DNA from: Clostridiales bacterium
GTDB taxonomy: Bacteria; Bacillota; Clostridia; Saccharofermentanales; Saccharofermentanaceae
Assembly (NCBI GenBank): GCA_017615755.1
Contig: JAFZZM010000001.1
Location: 94,337 to 158,336 of the forward strand
DNA length: 64,000 nucleotides
Reading direction: 5' to 3'
A model generated the notes under the pieces. That model ran no database searches. It was not told where the DNA came from and saw only the letters and a list, made by a program, of their open reading frames with translations. Positions 34,742-42,910 of the stretch are shown in pieces. Position 1 is the stretch's first letter, and each line of letters opens with the position of its first letter. Position numbers and translations under genes: made by a program.

Positions 34742-35854
34742 TCAGATCAGCTGTGCCAGATCCGTGCACTCCATTTCCAGTGCATCGGCCACGTTCTTGT
34801 TGGTGACCTGACCAGCATAGCAGTTCACGCCGGAAGCAATGACCGCACTCTTCTTGCAGGCCTCTTCGAGACCGAGGTTAGCGATCTGTATACCATAGCG
34901 GAGAGTTGCATTGGTCAACGCAATCGTACTTGTTCTCGGTACCGCACCCGGCATGTTGCCTACGCAATAGTGTACGACACCCTCTTCGATGTAGACCGGA
35001 TCGTCATGGGTCGTTACGTGAGAGGACTCACCGCAGCCGCCCTGGTCGATCGCAACATCTACGAACACCGCGCCATCCTTCATTTCCGGCAGATACTTCT
35101 TCTTGAAAAGCTTCGGTGTGGATCCACCCGGGATCAGAACGGAGCCGATAACGAGGTCCGCATCTTTCAGGACACGCTCAACATTGGAATCGTTACTTAC
35201 GAGAGTCTGGATGTGTGCGCCGAACATGTTGTCGAGCTCTTCCAGACGCTTCAGGTTCACGTCGAGGATCGTAACATTCGCGCCCATACCGACTGCGATC
35301 TTGCATGCATTCATGCCGACAGTACCACCACCAAGGATGACCACGTTTGCCTTCGGCGTACCAGGAACACCGGCAAGAAGGATACCTTCGCCGCCGAACT
35401 TTTTCTCAAGATATTTCGCGCCTTCCTGGATAGAAAGACGTCCTGCGATCTGGGACATCGGTGCCAGACACGGAAGGGAACGGTCCGTCTCCTGGATCGT
35501 CTCATAAGCCACAGCCTTTACTTTACCGGCAAGCAGAGCCTCAGCCTGCTCTTTATCTGCAGCAAGATGCAGATATGTATAAAGGATCAAGCCTTCACGG
35601 AACAACGGATATTCCTCCGGAAGCGGTTCCTTGACCTTGATCATCATGTCAACAAGATTCCATACATCCGCAGCGTTGTCGATCAGAGACGCACCGGCGT
35701 CCACGTACTCATTATCAGTAAATCCGGAACCGACACCAGCACCTTTCTCCATATACACATGGTGTCCGGCCGCGACGTACGCCTTAACGTTATCCGGTGT
35801 CAAACCAACTCGAAACTCATTGTTCTTGATCTCTTTTACGCATCCGATCTTCAT
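34742..35854 (-). CDS. ald: Alanine dehydrogenase
   Basis: A 370-residue NAD-dependent enzyme that interconverts alanine and pyruvate plus ammonia. The N-terminal EIKNNEFRVGLTPDNV, the middle VILGGGTVGMNACKIAVGMGANVTILD nucleotide-binding loop and YCVGNMPGAVPRTST are family hallmarks. AAAGGA lies before ATG 35854; the in-frame ATG three codons upstream overlaps that site. A TATAAT -10 lies at 35900-35905 on the minus strand with a poor -35, so it probably has its own transcript. It ends at the paired-word terminator. Confidence 0.93.
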   Translation of the reverse strand: MKIGCVKEIKNNEFRVGLTPDNVKAYVAAGHHVYMEKGAGVGSGFTDNEYVDAGASLIDNAADVWNLVDMMIKVKEPLPEEYPLFREGLILYTYLHLAADKEQAEALLAGKVKAVAYETIQETDRSLPCLAPMSQIAGRLSIQEGAKYLEKKFGGEGILLAGVPGTPKANVVILGGGTVGMNACKIAVGMGANVTILDVNLKRLEELDNMFGAHIQTLVSNDSNVERVLKDADLVIGSVLIPGGSTPKLFKKKYLPEMKDGAVFVDVAIDQGGCGESSHVTTHDDPVYIEEGVVHYCVGNMPGAVPRTSTIALTNATLRYGIQIANLGLEEACKKSAVIASGVNCYAGQVTNKNVADALEMECTDLAQLI

Positions 35855-35912
35855 ATCACACATCCTTTCTGCACTTTCTGTGCCGATGAAACTTCTTCCA
35901 TTATAACAGAAA

Positions 35913-36773
35913 TTACATTCTCCATATAACACTCGGATCGATGCTCTTTACATCCTTTGAAGAAGTGCGCAGCATCATGGCGCGCAGCTCCCCTGTCATC
36001 TTCTTCAGTACCTCGTATACGCCCTCCGGACCTTTCTCTTTCAGCGGCTCCATGAGCGGCTTGCCCACCGTCACCAGATCCGCACCCAGGGCCAGTGCTT
36101 TGAAAGCATCAAAGCCTGTCTCGATGCCGCCGTCCACGATCAGGATCAGGTCATCACCGATCGCATCGCGGATCTCCGGAAGCAGCATCACCGGCGGCAC
36201 CGCGCAGCGCATCAGTCCGTTATGGTGGCTCAGGATAATACCTTTACAGCCGAGGTCTTTCGCCTGCTGTGCGTCGTGCACACTCAGTGCGCCCTTGATG
36301 AAAAACGGTAGCTTAGCATACTCCACATATTCGCGGAGCTCCTCGAGAGTCGGCAGTTTCATCTCTTTTCCGACTACGATCGAGTCCTCATCGTCCTGTA
36401 CATTCACCGAATGCTCGACATCCATACCGACCGCCATCGCGCCGTTTTCGCGGGCACAATCCAGACGCTTCAGGATCTCATCTTTATCCTTATAGGGCTT
36501 GATGATCTTCATGACATGCGCGTCGGTCGCCAGCACTTTCTCCATCTCTTCGTTCTCACCCATACCGATGCTGACCGGCGCGTTCAGCTTCGCCGCGCCC
36601 TCGGCCATCCCAACCAGATCGATGTGGCTCAGGGCCGCCGTCATGATCGGTGTATCAAATTCAAAACCGCAAAACGTGATCTTCGACGAAGGGCGTGTGG
36701 CGCCGATGATCCGGCTCTCCACCAGAAGTGAATCCATATACTCTCTTGCAATCTTAATCGAATCCTCGTTCAT
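35913..36773 (-). CDS. Divergent FMN-dependent alpha-hydroxy-acid dehydrogenase-like protein
   Basis: A 286-residue TIM-barrel flavoprotein, shorter than the usual 350-380 residues. FFIKGALSVHDA and the FMN phosphate motif DGGIETGFDAFKALALGADLV are clear. The canonical catalytic NHGGR loop reads SHHNGLMR, so the His may be kept but the context differs, and chemistry other than lactate or glycolate oxidation is possible. It follows the isomerase-like gene by three bases, so the two are co-transcribed and probably share a pathway for a small hydroxy acid or sugar derivative. Confidence 0.68.
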   Translation of the reverse strand: MNEDSIKIAREYMDSLLVESRIIGATRPSSKITFCGFEFDTPIMTAALSHIDLVGMAEGAAKLNAPVSIGMGENEEMEKVLATDAHVMKIIKPYKDKDEILKRLDCARENGAMAVGMDVEHSVNVQDDEDSIVVGKEMKLPTLEELREYVEYAKLPFFIKGALSVHDAQQAKDLGCKGIILSHHNGLMRCAVPPVMLLPEIRDAIGDDLILIVDGGIETGFDAFKALALGADLVTVGKPLMEPLKEKGPEGVYEVLKKMTGELRAMMLRTSSKDVKSIDPSVIWRM

Positions 36774-36776
36774 TTC

Positions 36777-37607
36777 TTACACCTCCACTCCCGCTTTCTG
36801 CGCCGCTTCTTTCACATAGCGGAACGCCTTGTCATATTCTTCAAAACTATGCATGTGTTCAAGAAGGATCGCGCCGTCCTTCGGAAGGAACCGGTCCATG
36901 ATCTTAAGCAGCGCCGGATAATCCAGATCGCCCTGTCCCGGCGGGCACTCGTCGATGTGCGTCGTGTATCCGGAAAGATCCATCCGGCTGTCCTTGATAT
37001 GCGTACTCTTGATGTACGGCGCAAGTTTGCTGAAGCACTCCTCCACAAAATCTTCCGCGCAAAGAAAGCGCCTCGGAGAATGGATCATGTTCACGAAATC
37101 CATGTGCGCCGCAAATTGTTTTCTATCCACATCTTCAATTAGTTTGAGATAACTATCCGGTCCGTCCGGGATCATCCACGGCATCGGCTCGATCGTGTAA
37201 AAAGCACTTTCCGGTGCTGCCCGGTCGATGACCTCGCGGATACTTCGGATAATGTCGTTATAGTTCTCCTGAGTATAGTTGCTGCGATCCGCCGCGTCCC
37301 AGGAAAGCGTACTCTTCGTACCGGCGATATTCACACAGCACTCGATACCAAGTTTGTCTGCCAGCTTCAACTGCCCGACCGCATAATCGATGTTCTTCTG
37401 ATCGCCGCCCAGTATATTCCGCCACACGCCGATCTCACTGATCTTCACATTGTGGCTGGAGATGATCTCCATATATTCCGCGATCGTCGCTTCATCGTCC
37501 TCACAGGTAAACGGAGCCGTGATCGCCTTAAAACCCGAATCCACCAGAAGTTTCTCCCACTCCCCGGGATTACTGAAACTTCCTGTTACCGTACCACCAA
37601 GTATCAT
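36777..37607 (-). CDS. Sugar isomerase/epimerase-like TIM-barrel protein (AP endonuclease 2 family)
   Basis: A 276-residue protein of the xylose-isomerase-like TIM-barrel fold. Metal-ligand candidates are the Glu in YTIEPMPW, the Asp and His near HMDFVNMIHS, the His of STHIKDS and the Glu of LLEHMHSF, the standard pattern of this superfamily. It probably isomerises or epimerises a keto-sugar or hydroxypyruvate-like substrate; the family is too broad to be specific. It is the first gene of a two-gene operon with the FMN enzyme. Confidence 0.7.
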   Translation of the reverse strand: MILGGTVTGSFSNPGEWEKLLVDSGFKAITAPFTCEDDEATIAEYMEIISSHNVKISEIGVWRNILGGDQKNIDYAVGQLKLADKLGIECCVNIAGTKSTLSWDAADRSNYTQENYNDIIRSIREVIDRAAPESAFYTIEPMPWMIPDGPDSYLKLIEDVDRKQFAAHMDFVNMIHSPRRFLCAEDFVEECFSKLAPYIKSTHIKDSRMDLSGYTTHIDECPPGQGDLDYPALLKIMDRFLPKDGAILLEHMHSFEEYDKAFRYVKEAAQKAGVEV

Positions 37608-37740
37608 ACGCGCACTCCTTTCGAGCCCAAAGATACTTTGATGATACCATATCCGGGATTTCTTTCCTTCTCAAAAAACGCTCGCCTCCTGGGCATTTTT
37701 TGCGCTTTTTCTCACACAGGAAACGCAGTCCCGGACCCGT
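37608..37740. other. Short gap, no clear feature
   Basis: The gap has a direct repeat GTATC-ATCAAA-GTATC on the minus strand just upstream of the isomerase gene and A/T runs that could weakly terminate the zinc operon. Nothing firm is supported. Confidence 0.3.
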
Positions 37741-38367
37741 TCACTCCATGAACGCCGCATCTTTCAACGTACAGTATTTCTGGTCGCCTTCCATATACGT
37801 GGCAAACGTTCCGGTCACAGTGATCTCGTCGCCGACTTTCGGATAATCTTCAGGGTACTTGTGCTCACCTTTCAGCTCGAATTCGATACCCTGTGCACAG
37901 CACGCCGTCGCATCCATGATCACGCAGGCAAAATAATACTTGTCCGTCGTTTCATCGTGGTACATGTCAAAAAGCCCCTTCATTTTCACGGTTTTCCCGA
38001 TGTACCGATCCGGCTCATAGACCATGCCGTACACCTCGGAATACACCATCGTCGCCGAAAGCACTGTCAGATCGACATCCACGTTTGGATCCGCGGGAGC
38101 GAGTGTCTGATTGGCAGTCGTGATTTGCGAAGCCGCCAGATCTGACTGCATCACATCGGCAATGACCGTGCTCGAAGATGCCGACCCGTCTGCCGCCGCC
38201 ATGCCAGACTGCAGTGCAGCCTCCACCGCATTTGTCGGTTTTCCAACCCTTTGATTGGCACCGCTGTCTTTCTTGCATCCGGCCGCCCCGAAAGCAAGAC
38301 ATCCTGCCATCGTCAGACACACGATATGTTTCATCTTTTTCTTCGAACCAGGTTTCTTATTCATCAT
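37741..38367 (-). CDS. Lipoprotein of the zinc ABC operon
   Basis: A 208-residue lipoprotein (lipobox FGAAGC, Cys31) with a Ser/Ala/Thr linker and a C-terminal OB-fold-like domain of about 110 residues: KTVKMKGLFDMYHD, then YYFACVIMDATACCAQGIEFEL with an adjacent Cys pair, and GDEITVTGTFATY. The start overlaps the permease stop (ATGA), so it is tightly coupled to the transporter. A role in zinc delivery or scavenging is inferred only from operon position and the Cys/His content. No name is recognised. Confidence 0.65.
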   Translation of the reverse strand: MMNKKPGSKKKMKHIVCLTMAGCLAFGAAGCKKDSGANQRVGKPTNAVEAALQSGMAAADGSASSSTVIADVMQSDLAASQITTANQTLAPADPNVDVDLTVLSATMVYSEVYGMVYEPDRYIGKTVKMKGLFDMYHDETTDKYYFACVIMDATACCAQGIEFELKGEHKYPEDYPKVGDEITVTGTFATYMEGDQKYCTLKDAAFME

Positions 38368-39209
38368 TTCCTCGCACCTCCGGTAATCCATCCGATCACA
38401 TAACACACAGCAAAAGCACCGACGTCGACGGCCACGATCGTTGACCCCACAGGCGTACCTGTCAGGATCGAGATGATCATGCCGGACATCGCACAAACCA
38501 CCGATAACACCGCCGAGCACACCGTCACGCTCTTAAAACTCCGGAACACCCGCATCGCCGATAAAGCCGGGAAGATCACCAGAGCCGAGACAAGGAGTGA
38601 TCCCACCAGATTCATGCCCAGCACGATGATCACTGCTATGATGACTGCCAGCACAAGGTTATAGCGCTCGGCATTCGTGCCTGTCGCTATGGCAAATTCT
38701 TCATCAAAAGTTATGGCGAAGATCTTGTTGTAGAAGAGTACGAAAATGATCACGACCACGACGGAAAGGATCGCACAGATCCACACCGTACTTCTTCTCA
38801 ACGTCAGGATCGACATCGATCCGAACAAGGTCGTGCAAACATCGCCGGTAAGGTTCGATGAAGTGGAAAACACATTCATGATCAGGTAACCGAATGCCAT
38901 TGCTCCGACAGAGATCATGGCGATCGCCGCATCCCCCTTGATCTTCGCGCGCTGTCCTTTCCGAAGCAGCAGGACCGCACTTACTATCGTGACCGGAAGG
39001 ATCAAGAGCATATCGTTCGTAAGTCCCACGACACCGGCGATACACATGGCGCCGAAAGCCACATGCGAAAGTCCGTCCCCGATAAACGAGAATCGTTTCA
39101 GGACAAGCGTGACACCCAGAAGAGAAGAACACAAAGCGATCAATACGCCCACGATCAGTGCGTTCTGTACGAAAGGATAGGAAAGGTACATCAGGAGTTT
39201 ATCGATCAT
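38364..39209 (-). CDS. znuB: Zinc-type metal ABC transporter permease
   Basis: A 281-residue ABC-3 family permease with about eight membrane helices. It starts MIDKLLMYLSYPFVQNALIV and carries the GDGLSHVAFGAMCIAG motif and a late GSLLVSALVIFPALSA segment. It forms the membrane channel for Zn(II) or Mn(II) uptake with the adjacent ATPase and binding protein. Its start overlaps the ATPase stop by four bases and its stop overlaps the lipoprotein start by four bases. The metal is inferred from the operon's box and the binding protein, not from this subunit. Confidence 0.85.
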   Translation of the reverse strand: MIDKLLMYLSYPFVQNALIVGVLIALCSSLLGVTLVLKRFSFIGDGLSHVAFGAMCIAGVVGLTNDMLLILPVTIVSAVLLLRKGQRAKIKGDAAIAMISVGAMAFGYLIMNVFSTSSNLTGDVCTTLFGSMSILTLRRSTVWICAILSVVVVIIFVLFYNKIFAITFDEEFAIATGTNAERYNLVLAVIIAVIIVLGMNLVGSLLVSALVIFPALSAMRVFRSFKSVTVCSAVLSVVCAMSGMIISILTGTPVGSTIVAVDVGAFAVCYVIGWITGGARK

Positions 39210-39919
39210 GTATTCTCCCCTCCTTCCTTCTGACTCAGGAAGATCCGTCCCGCATCGCTTCGCAGATACTCATCGCGTGTCCCGAAGAAAACGCTGTCAC
39301 CGATATGCAGGATATGCGTCGCATACCGCATCGCCGCAGAAATATCGTGCGAGATCATGATGATCGTGATCCCCTCCCTGTTCAACTTTGAGATCAGCTC
39401 GTACATGTCCGCCGTAACCTTCGGATCGAGGCCTGACACCGGCTCATCGAGGAGAAGTACTTTTCGCGTGGCACAGAGCGCTCTGGCCAGAAGCACTCTC
39501 TGCTGCTGTCCTCCGGACAGTTCCCTGTAGCAGCGCCCTGCCAGATTCGAAACACCCATCCGAACCATGTTTTCTTTCGCCAGTTTTTTCTCTTCTTTAC
39601 CATAGAAAGGGCGCAGGCCGCAGCGTCCCTGGCATCCGGAAAGGACGATCTCCGAAACGGATGCCGGGAAATCTTTCTGCACGATCGTCTGCTGCGGCAG
39701 ATAACCGATCTCATTCAGTTTCAGGCCATCGCCCGCCAGGATCTGCCCCGCCATCGGCGATTGAAGATGGAGAAGCGTCCTCATCAATGTTGTCTTTCCC
39801 GAACCGTTTTCTCCGATGATACAAAGGTAATCCCCCGCATTCACCGAGAAATGCAGATCCGATACGATTTCACGGGAATCGTATCCCAAAGTCAGATCCT
39901 TGACCGTCAGCAATGCCAT
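39206..39919 (-). CDS. znuC: Zinc-type metal ABC transporter ATPase
   Basis: A 237-residue ATPase with Walker A GENGSGKTT, Q-loop LPQQT, signature RELSGGQQQRVLLARAL, Walker B LLLDEPVSGLD and H-loop MISHD. It couples ATP hydrolysis to metal import through the permease encoded next (four-base overlap). It lies 20 bases after the substrate-binding protein gene. A Cys-rich CQGRCGLRPFYG patch between the Q-loop and signature is typical of zinc or manganese importers in Clostridia. Confidence 0.88.
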   Translation of the reverse strand: MALLTVKDLTLGYDSREIVSDLHFSVNAGDYLCIIGENGSGKTTLMRTLLHLQSPMAGQILAGDGLKLNEIGYLPQQTIVQKDFPASVSEIVLSGCQGRCGLRPFYGKEEKKLAKENMVRMGVSNLAGRCYRELSGGQQQRVLLARALCATRKVLLLDEPVSGLDPKVTADMYELISKLNREGITIIMISHDISAAMRYATHILHIGDSVFFGTRDEYLRSDAGRIFLSQKEGGENT

Positions 39920-39939
39920 ATCCTGCTCCTTTACTACAC

Positions 39940-40917
39940 TTACTGAAGTGCCTCTTTCAGCACTTCCAGGTTGTTTTCCATAATAGAAAGATAAGTGATG
40001 CCGTTCTTCACATCTTTCGATGTCACCGACTGCATCGAATCCAGCGCCAGGATCTTCTGGTCCTTGGAACTCGTGTTCTCAATGATTGTCTGCGCGATCT
40101 TATGCTTTGGTCTTTCGATCGTCATGACTTTCGTAAGCGAAAGCTCATCCACCTTCTTTGCAAGGAAAGCGATCGTCTCAAAGCTTGCCTCCGTTTCTGC
40201 CGAGCATCCGACAAAAGCAGCGTAGTACGTCAATCCGTAGTCATCCACGAGATAGCGGAACGGAAAGCGGTCACCGAAAAGCAAAGTCTTCACCCGGGCC
40301 TCCGATACAGCCTGCGCATACTTCGCGTCAAGCGCGGAAAGCTTTTCTTTGTATGATGCTGCGTTCTTTTCGTACACCGATGCATTCTTCGCATCGATCT
40401 TCTTCAGTGCATCTGAGATGGAATCGACCAGAACTGAGGAATTACGAAGAGAAAGCCAGACATGTTCATCGTACTCCGGCTCTTCTTCGGCCTCGCCTTC
40501 ACCCTCTTCCTCTTCGCCTTCCATGCCTTCGATCACTTCTTCTTCCACGACTTTATCGCCAAGTGTCTCCAGAAGGTTGATCACGACCATGTCCTTGTTG
40601 GTCGCCGTCTTCAGCGCATCTTCGACCCACTCGTCAGACTCACCGCCAACGTAGATAAACAGGTCACATGTCGAGATCTTCAGGATATCTTCTGCAGTCG
40701 GCTGGTAGCTGTGCAGGTCCACTCCGTTATCCAGAAGCATCGTTACCTCTGCCCCGGAAGGGTTTTCGCCCAGTACATTCTGTACCCAGTCATACTCAGG
40801 AAAGATCGTGGTCACGATCTGGAGCTTCTTCTCATCGGATGCCGAGGAACGACGGCATGCGCAAAGCCCCGTCATTGCCAGCATTGCGGCAATGACAATA
40901 GATATATACTTTTTCAC
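39940..40917 (-). CDS. znuA: Zinc-type solute-binding lipoprotein
   Basis: A 325-residue cluster A-I binding protein with a lipoprotein signal (LCAC, Cys21). His69 in LHSY and His152 in DEHVWLS are metal ligands. Between them the usual His-rich loop is replaced by an acidic Glu/Gly stretch (about residues 125-151). At the position of the third His of ZnuA the sequence reads FGDRFPFRY, so that ligand is lost or replaced. A late Asp (LALDSMQS) completes the site. It belongs to a clostridial subfamily; zinc is likely, manganese possible. Confidence 0.83.
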   Translation of the reverse strand: MKKYISIVIAAMLAMTGLCACRRSSASDEKKLQIVTTIFPEYDWVQNVLGENPSGAEVTMLLDNGVDLHSYQPTAEDILKISTCDLFIYVGGESDEWVEDALKTATNKDMVVINLLETLGDKVVEEEVIEGMEGEEEEGEGEAEEEPEYDEHVWLSLRNSSVLVDSISDALKKIDAKNASVYEKNAASYKEKLSALDAKYAQAVSEARVKTLLFGDRFPFRYLVDDYGLTYYAAFVGCSAETEASFETIAFLAKKVDELSLTKVMTIERPKHKIAQTIIENTSSKDQKILALDSMQSVTSKDVKNGITYLSIMENNLEVLKEALQ

Positions 40918-40968
40918 TTTTTTATCCTCCGGATATTCTTATATTACTTAAAAGAAAAAGGGAGGATA

Positions 40969-41283
40969 TCAATTATTCAGTTGTACTTTCTGGGAAACCG
41001 GTGTCTTCCGGTCGTATGTCTGTGCGGCCACCCGCACCAGGATCAGGCACAGCAGAAGAAGGCCGGCGGCCATAGAAACCTGCTTGACCTGACAACTATG
41101 GAAAACATGAAGAACCGCCTCACATTGTTCAATCGTCGCACATATGTGGCACTCTTCGCCGCAACAATCGTGGTCCGATTCCAGTGCAAGATAGAAAGTC
41201 GAAAACAGTAAAACAACGAGCAACAGAAGTCCCAGCATACCAGCCAGGATCCGCTTCATTCCGGACTTATCCGAATCACGCAT
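40969..41283 (-). CDS. Small Cys/His-rich membrane protein leading the zinc operon
   Basis: A 104-residue protein with two membrane helices (about 11-33 and 70-88) joined by a loop rich in metal-binding residues: Cys40, Cys41, Cys45, His46, Cys48, Cys54, His59, His62 and Cys64. The topology puts this loop outside the cell. AAAGGAG precedes ATG 41283. It is the first gene after the Zur-like box and 51 bases before the binding protein gene, so a role in zinc capture or sensing is inferred. No family name is recognised. Confidence 0.65.
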   Translation of the reverse strand: MRDSDKSGMKRILAGMLGLLLLVVLLFSTFYLALESDHDCCGEECHICATIEQCEAVLHVFHSCQVKQVSMAAGLLLLCLILVRVAAQTYDRKTPVSQKVQLNN

Positions 41284-41335
41284 CGCCGTTTTCTCCTTTC
41301 CGAAAGGCTTACCGTAAGGCTCTTCACAGCTGCCG

Positions 41336-41385
41336 ATTATAGCACAAGCCCATATGAGCAGCAAGTAGTTGCGAATCATTCGCAA
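41336..41385 (-). promoter_or_regulatory. Promoter with Fur/Zur-type 7-1-7 box for the zinc operon
   Basis: TTGCGAATCATTCGCAA (41369-41385) is a perfect 7-1-7 style dyad (TGCGAAT-C-ATTCGCA) as bound by Fur-family regulators. On the minus strand TTGCTG (41359-41364) and TATAAT (41336-41341) are exactly 17 bases apart directly downstream. Zur is the most likely regulator given the genes served. Confidence 0.75.
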
Positions 41386-41468
41386 TTAGAGCCCTCAGAT
41401 AAATACTAGTCGAATATCTTTTTTTTGAGATTGTTTACATTTGCCCCCGTTTTCAGCCTGTATCAAAC

Positions 41469-41496
41469 TTGAAATACTTCTGTAACCGAGTATAAT
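41469..41496 (+). promoter_or_regulatory. Promoter of the coiled-coil protein gene
   Basis: TTGAAA (41469-41474) and TATAAT (41491-41496) are separated by 16 bases, about 50 bases upstream of the start codon at 41544. Confidence 0.65.
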
Positions 41497-41543
41497 AAGT
41501 GTTGTAAATGGTTAATATTCTAGGGGAAGAATAGGGTGAAATT

Positions 41544-42791
41544 ATGGCAGGTTTTTTAGACGTTTTAAAAGGCAAATCTGATGGGAAATTTAATCCGGCA
41601 GTCGAAATGTCAGGGGCGAATTCCGGCAGTGTTGCTGGGGATGCAACTCATAAGACGCCGATGAATCCAGCAAAGGAGCGCGCTCTTGCAGCGAAAGCTC
41701 AAATTGAATCTCGTAAGGCGATGGAAGAAGCCCGTAAGGCGCAGGCTGCTAAGCCTTCTCCATTTGCGAGCAAGCCGTCCGCGACTGCGACAGCAACTAC
41801 TACTGCAGCTGCACCGCAGGCTTTTAAGCCGAGCAGCAAACCGGTAGCCGAGAAGGCGGAGAGTTCTTCGGAACCCACGAAGCCTGTATGGTCTACTCCT
41901 GCTAAGAATGTAGACGCAGATTCCGCTGATGCCGCTAACAGAAGATCCGCATTTGTCAGCAATAAGAATAAGTCTCAGGCTACGATCGCTGCAGAGAGAG
42001 CCCAGTCCGAATTCGTACAGGCTAAGACCCGTGAGGAAAAGGCTGTAAAAGAAGCGATGGATGCAGTTGCGAAAGCAGAAGCAGCCAAGAAGAACGTAAC
42101 CAAGGCTGCCGAGGCTCGTGAAGCTGCCGTTAAGGCGGAAGAAGAAGCTGCTGCAGCAATGGTCCAGGCGGAGCAGGATTACAACAACGCCATGGAAGAA
42201 GCCAAGGAAGCGCAGAAAGAAGCTAATGAAGCTGAAGCTGCAGCAAGAGCCGCTGTAAAGAAGGCGAACGAGGCTGTTCGTATAGCTTCACAGAAGAAGA
42301 CCGAGCAGGACGCGAAGTTTAACGCGAAGAGAGCTCGCGAGGATGCCCGCAAGGCCGCCGAGAAGTCCGAGCAGGATGCGAAGGTCGCTGCCCAGCAGGC
42401 AGAAGAGCTTGTCCGCACCACCGAGAAGAGGGCTGAAGAAGCCAAGATGATGACAAGACGTGCTGAGGAGATCTTCAACAGCGCGAACAAGAAGAAGAAC
42501 GAAGAAGATACACGCATCGCAGCCGAGAAGGCGGAAGAAACCGCGAAGCTCGCTGCTGCGAAGGCGAAAGAGAAAGCCGAAGCTGCCAAGAGACGTGCCG
42601 AGGAAGCTCTCGCTGCTGCCCGCAAGGCAGAAGAAGAGGCGAAGGCTGCTGCCGCTATGGCTGCTGAAGAAGCCAGAAAGGCTGAAGAACTTGCTAAAGA
42701 AAAGGCGAAGCTCGTTGCCGCTGCTACTCCGGAAGAAGCGGAAGATGCAGAGGAAGCAATTGAGCCTGAGACGGAATCCGAGGCTGTATAA
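41544..42791 (+). CDS. Ala/Glu/Lys-rich coiled-coil protein
   Basis: A 415-residue cytoplasmic protein. Residues 1-140 are low-complexity, with Pro/Ala/Thr and Lys-Pro stretches; from about 145 to 395 it is an almost continuous heptad-like coiled coil of Ala, Glu, Lys and Arg with repeated KAEEAAK-type and EKAEEAAKLAA-type units. There is no signal peptide or membrane helix. The composition resembles TolA, IgA-binding or H1-like linker proteins, which are compositional matches rather than homology. AGGGTG precedes ATG 41544; it is monocistronic with its own promoter and terminator. It may be a scaffold or nucleoid/cytoskeletal protein. Confidence 0.65.
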   Translation: MAGFLDVLKGKSDGKFNPAVEMSGANSGSVAGDATHKTPMNPAKERALAAKAQIESRKAMEEARKAQAAKPSPFASKPSATATATTTAAAPQAFKPSSKPVAEKAESSSEPTKPVWSTPAKNVDADSADAANRRSAFVSNKNKSQATIAAERAQSEFVQAKTREEKAVKEAMDAVAKAEAAKKNVTKAAEAREAAVKAEEEAAAAMVQAEQDYNNAMEEAKEAQKEANEAEAAARAAVKKANEAVRIASQKKTEQDAKFNAKRAREDARKAAEKSEQDAKVAAQQAEELVRTTEKRAEEAKMMTRRAEEIFNSANKKKNEEDTRIAAEKAEETAKLAAAKAKEKAEAAKRRAEEALAAARKAEEEAKAAAAMAAEEARKAEELAKEKAKLVAAATPEEAEDAEEAIEPETESEAV

Positions 42792-42828
42792 GATCAAGTT
42801 AACAACTCAATATTGGGCTTTCCAATAA

Positions 42829-42869
42829 AAAAGGGGCTGTCTCAAGACTACGAGATGGTCCCTTTTCTT
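42829..42869 (+). terminator. Terminator of the coiled-coil protein gene
   Basis: AAAAGGGGCTGTCTC pairs imperfectly with GAGATGGTCCCTTTT across a short loop, followed by CTTG. It overlaps one end of the repeat at 42833-42908. Confidence 0.65.
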
Positions 42870-42908
42870 GTGGGCAAAAACCGGGTGGTATGGGTTTGAG
42901 ACAGTTTC
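42833..42908. repeat. 76-base element with CTGTCTCAA ends, possible MITE remnant
   Basis: GGGGCTGTCTCAAG on the left and TTTGAGACAGTTTC on the right are inverted, sharing CTGTCTCAA. A similar end (GGAGCTGTCTCAAAACC) occurs at about 63781. These ends resemble terminal inverted repeats seen around IS1182-like transposases in Firmicutes, but no transposase is present. Confidence 0.4.
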
Positions 42909-42910
42909 TT

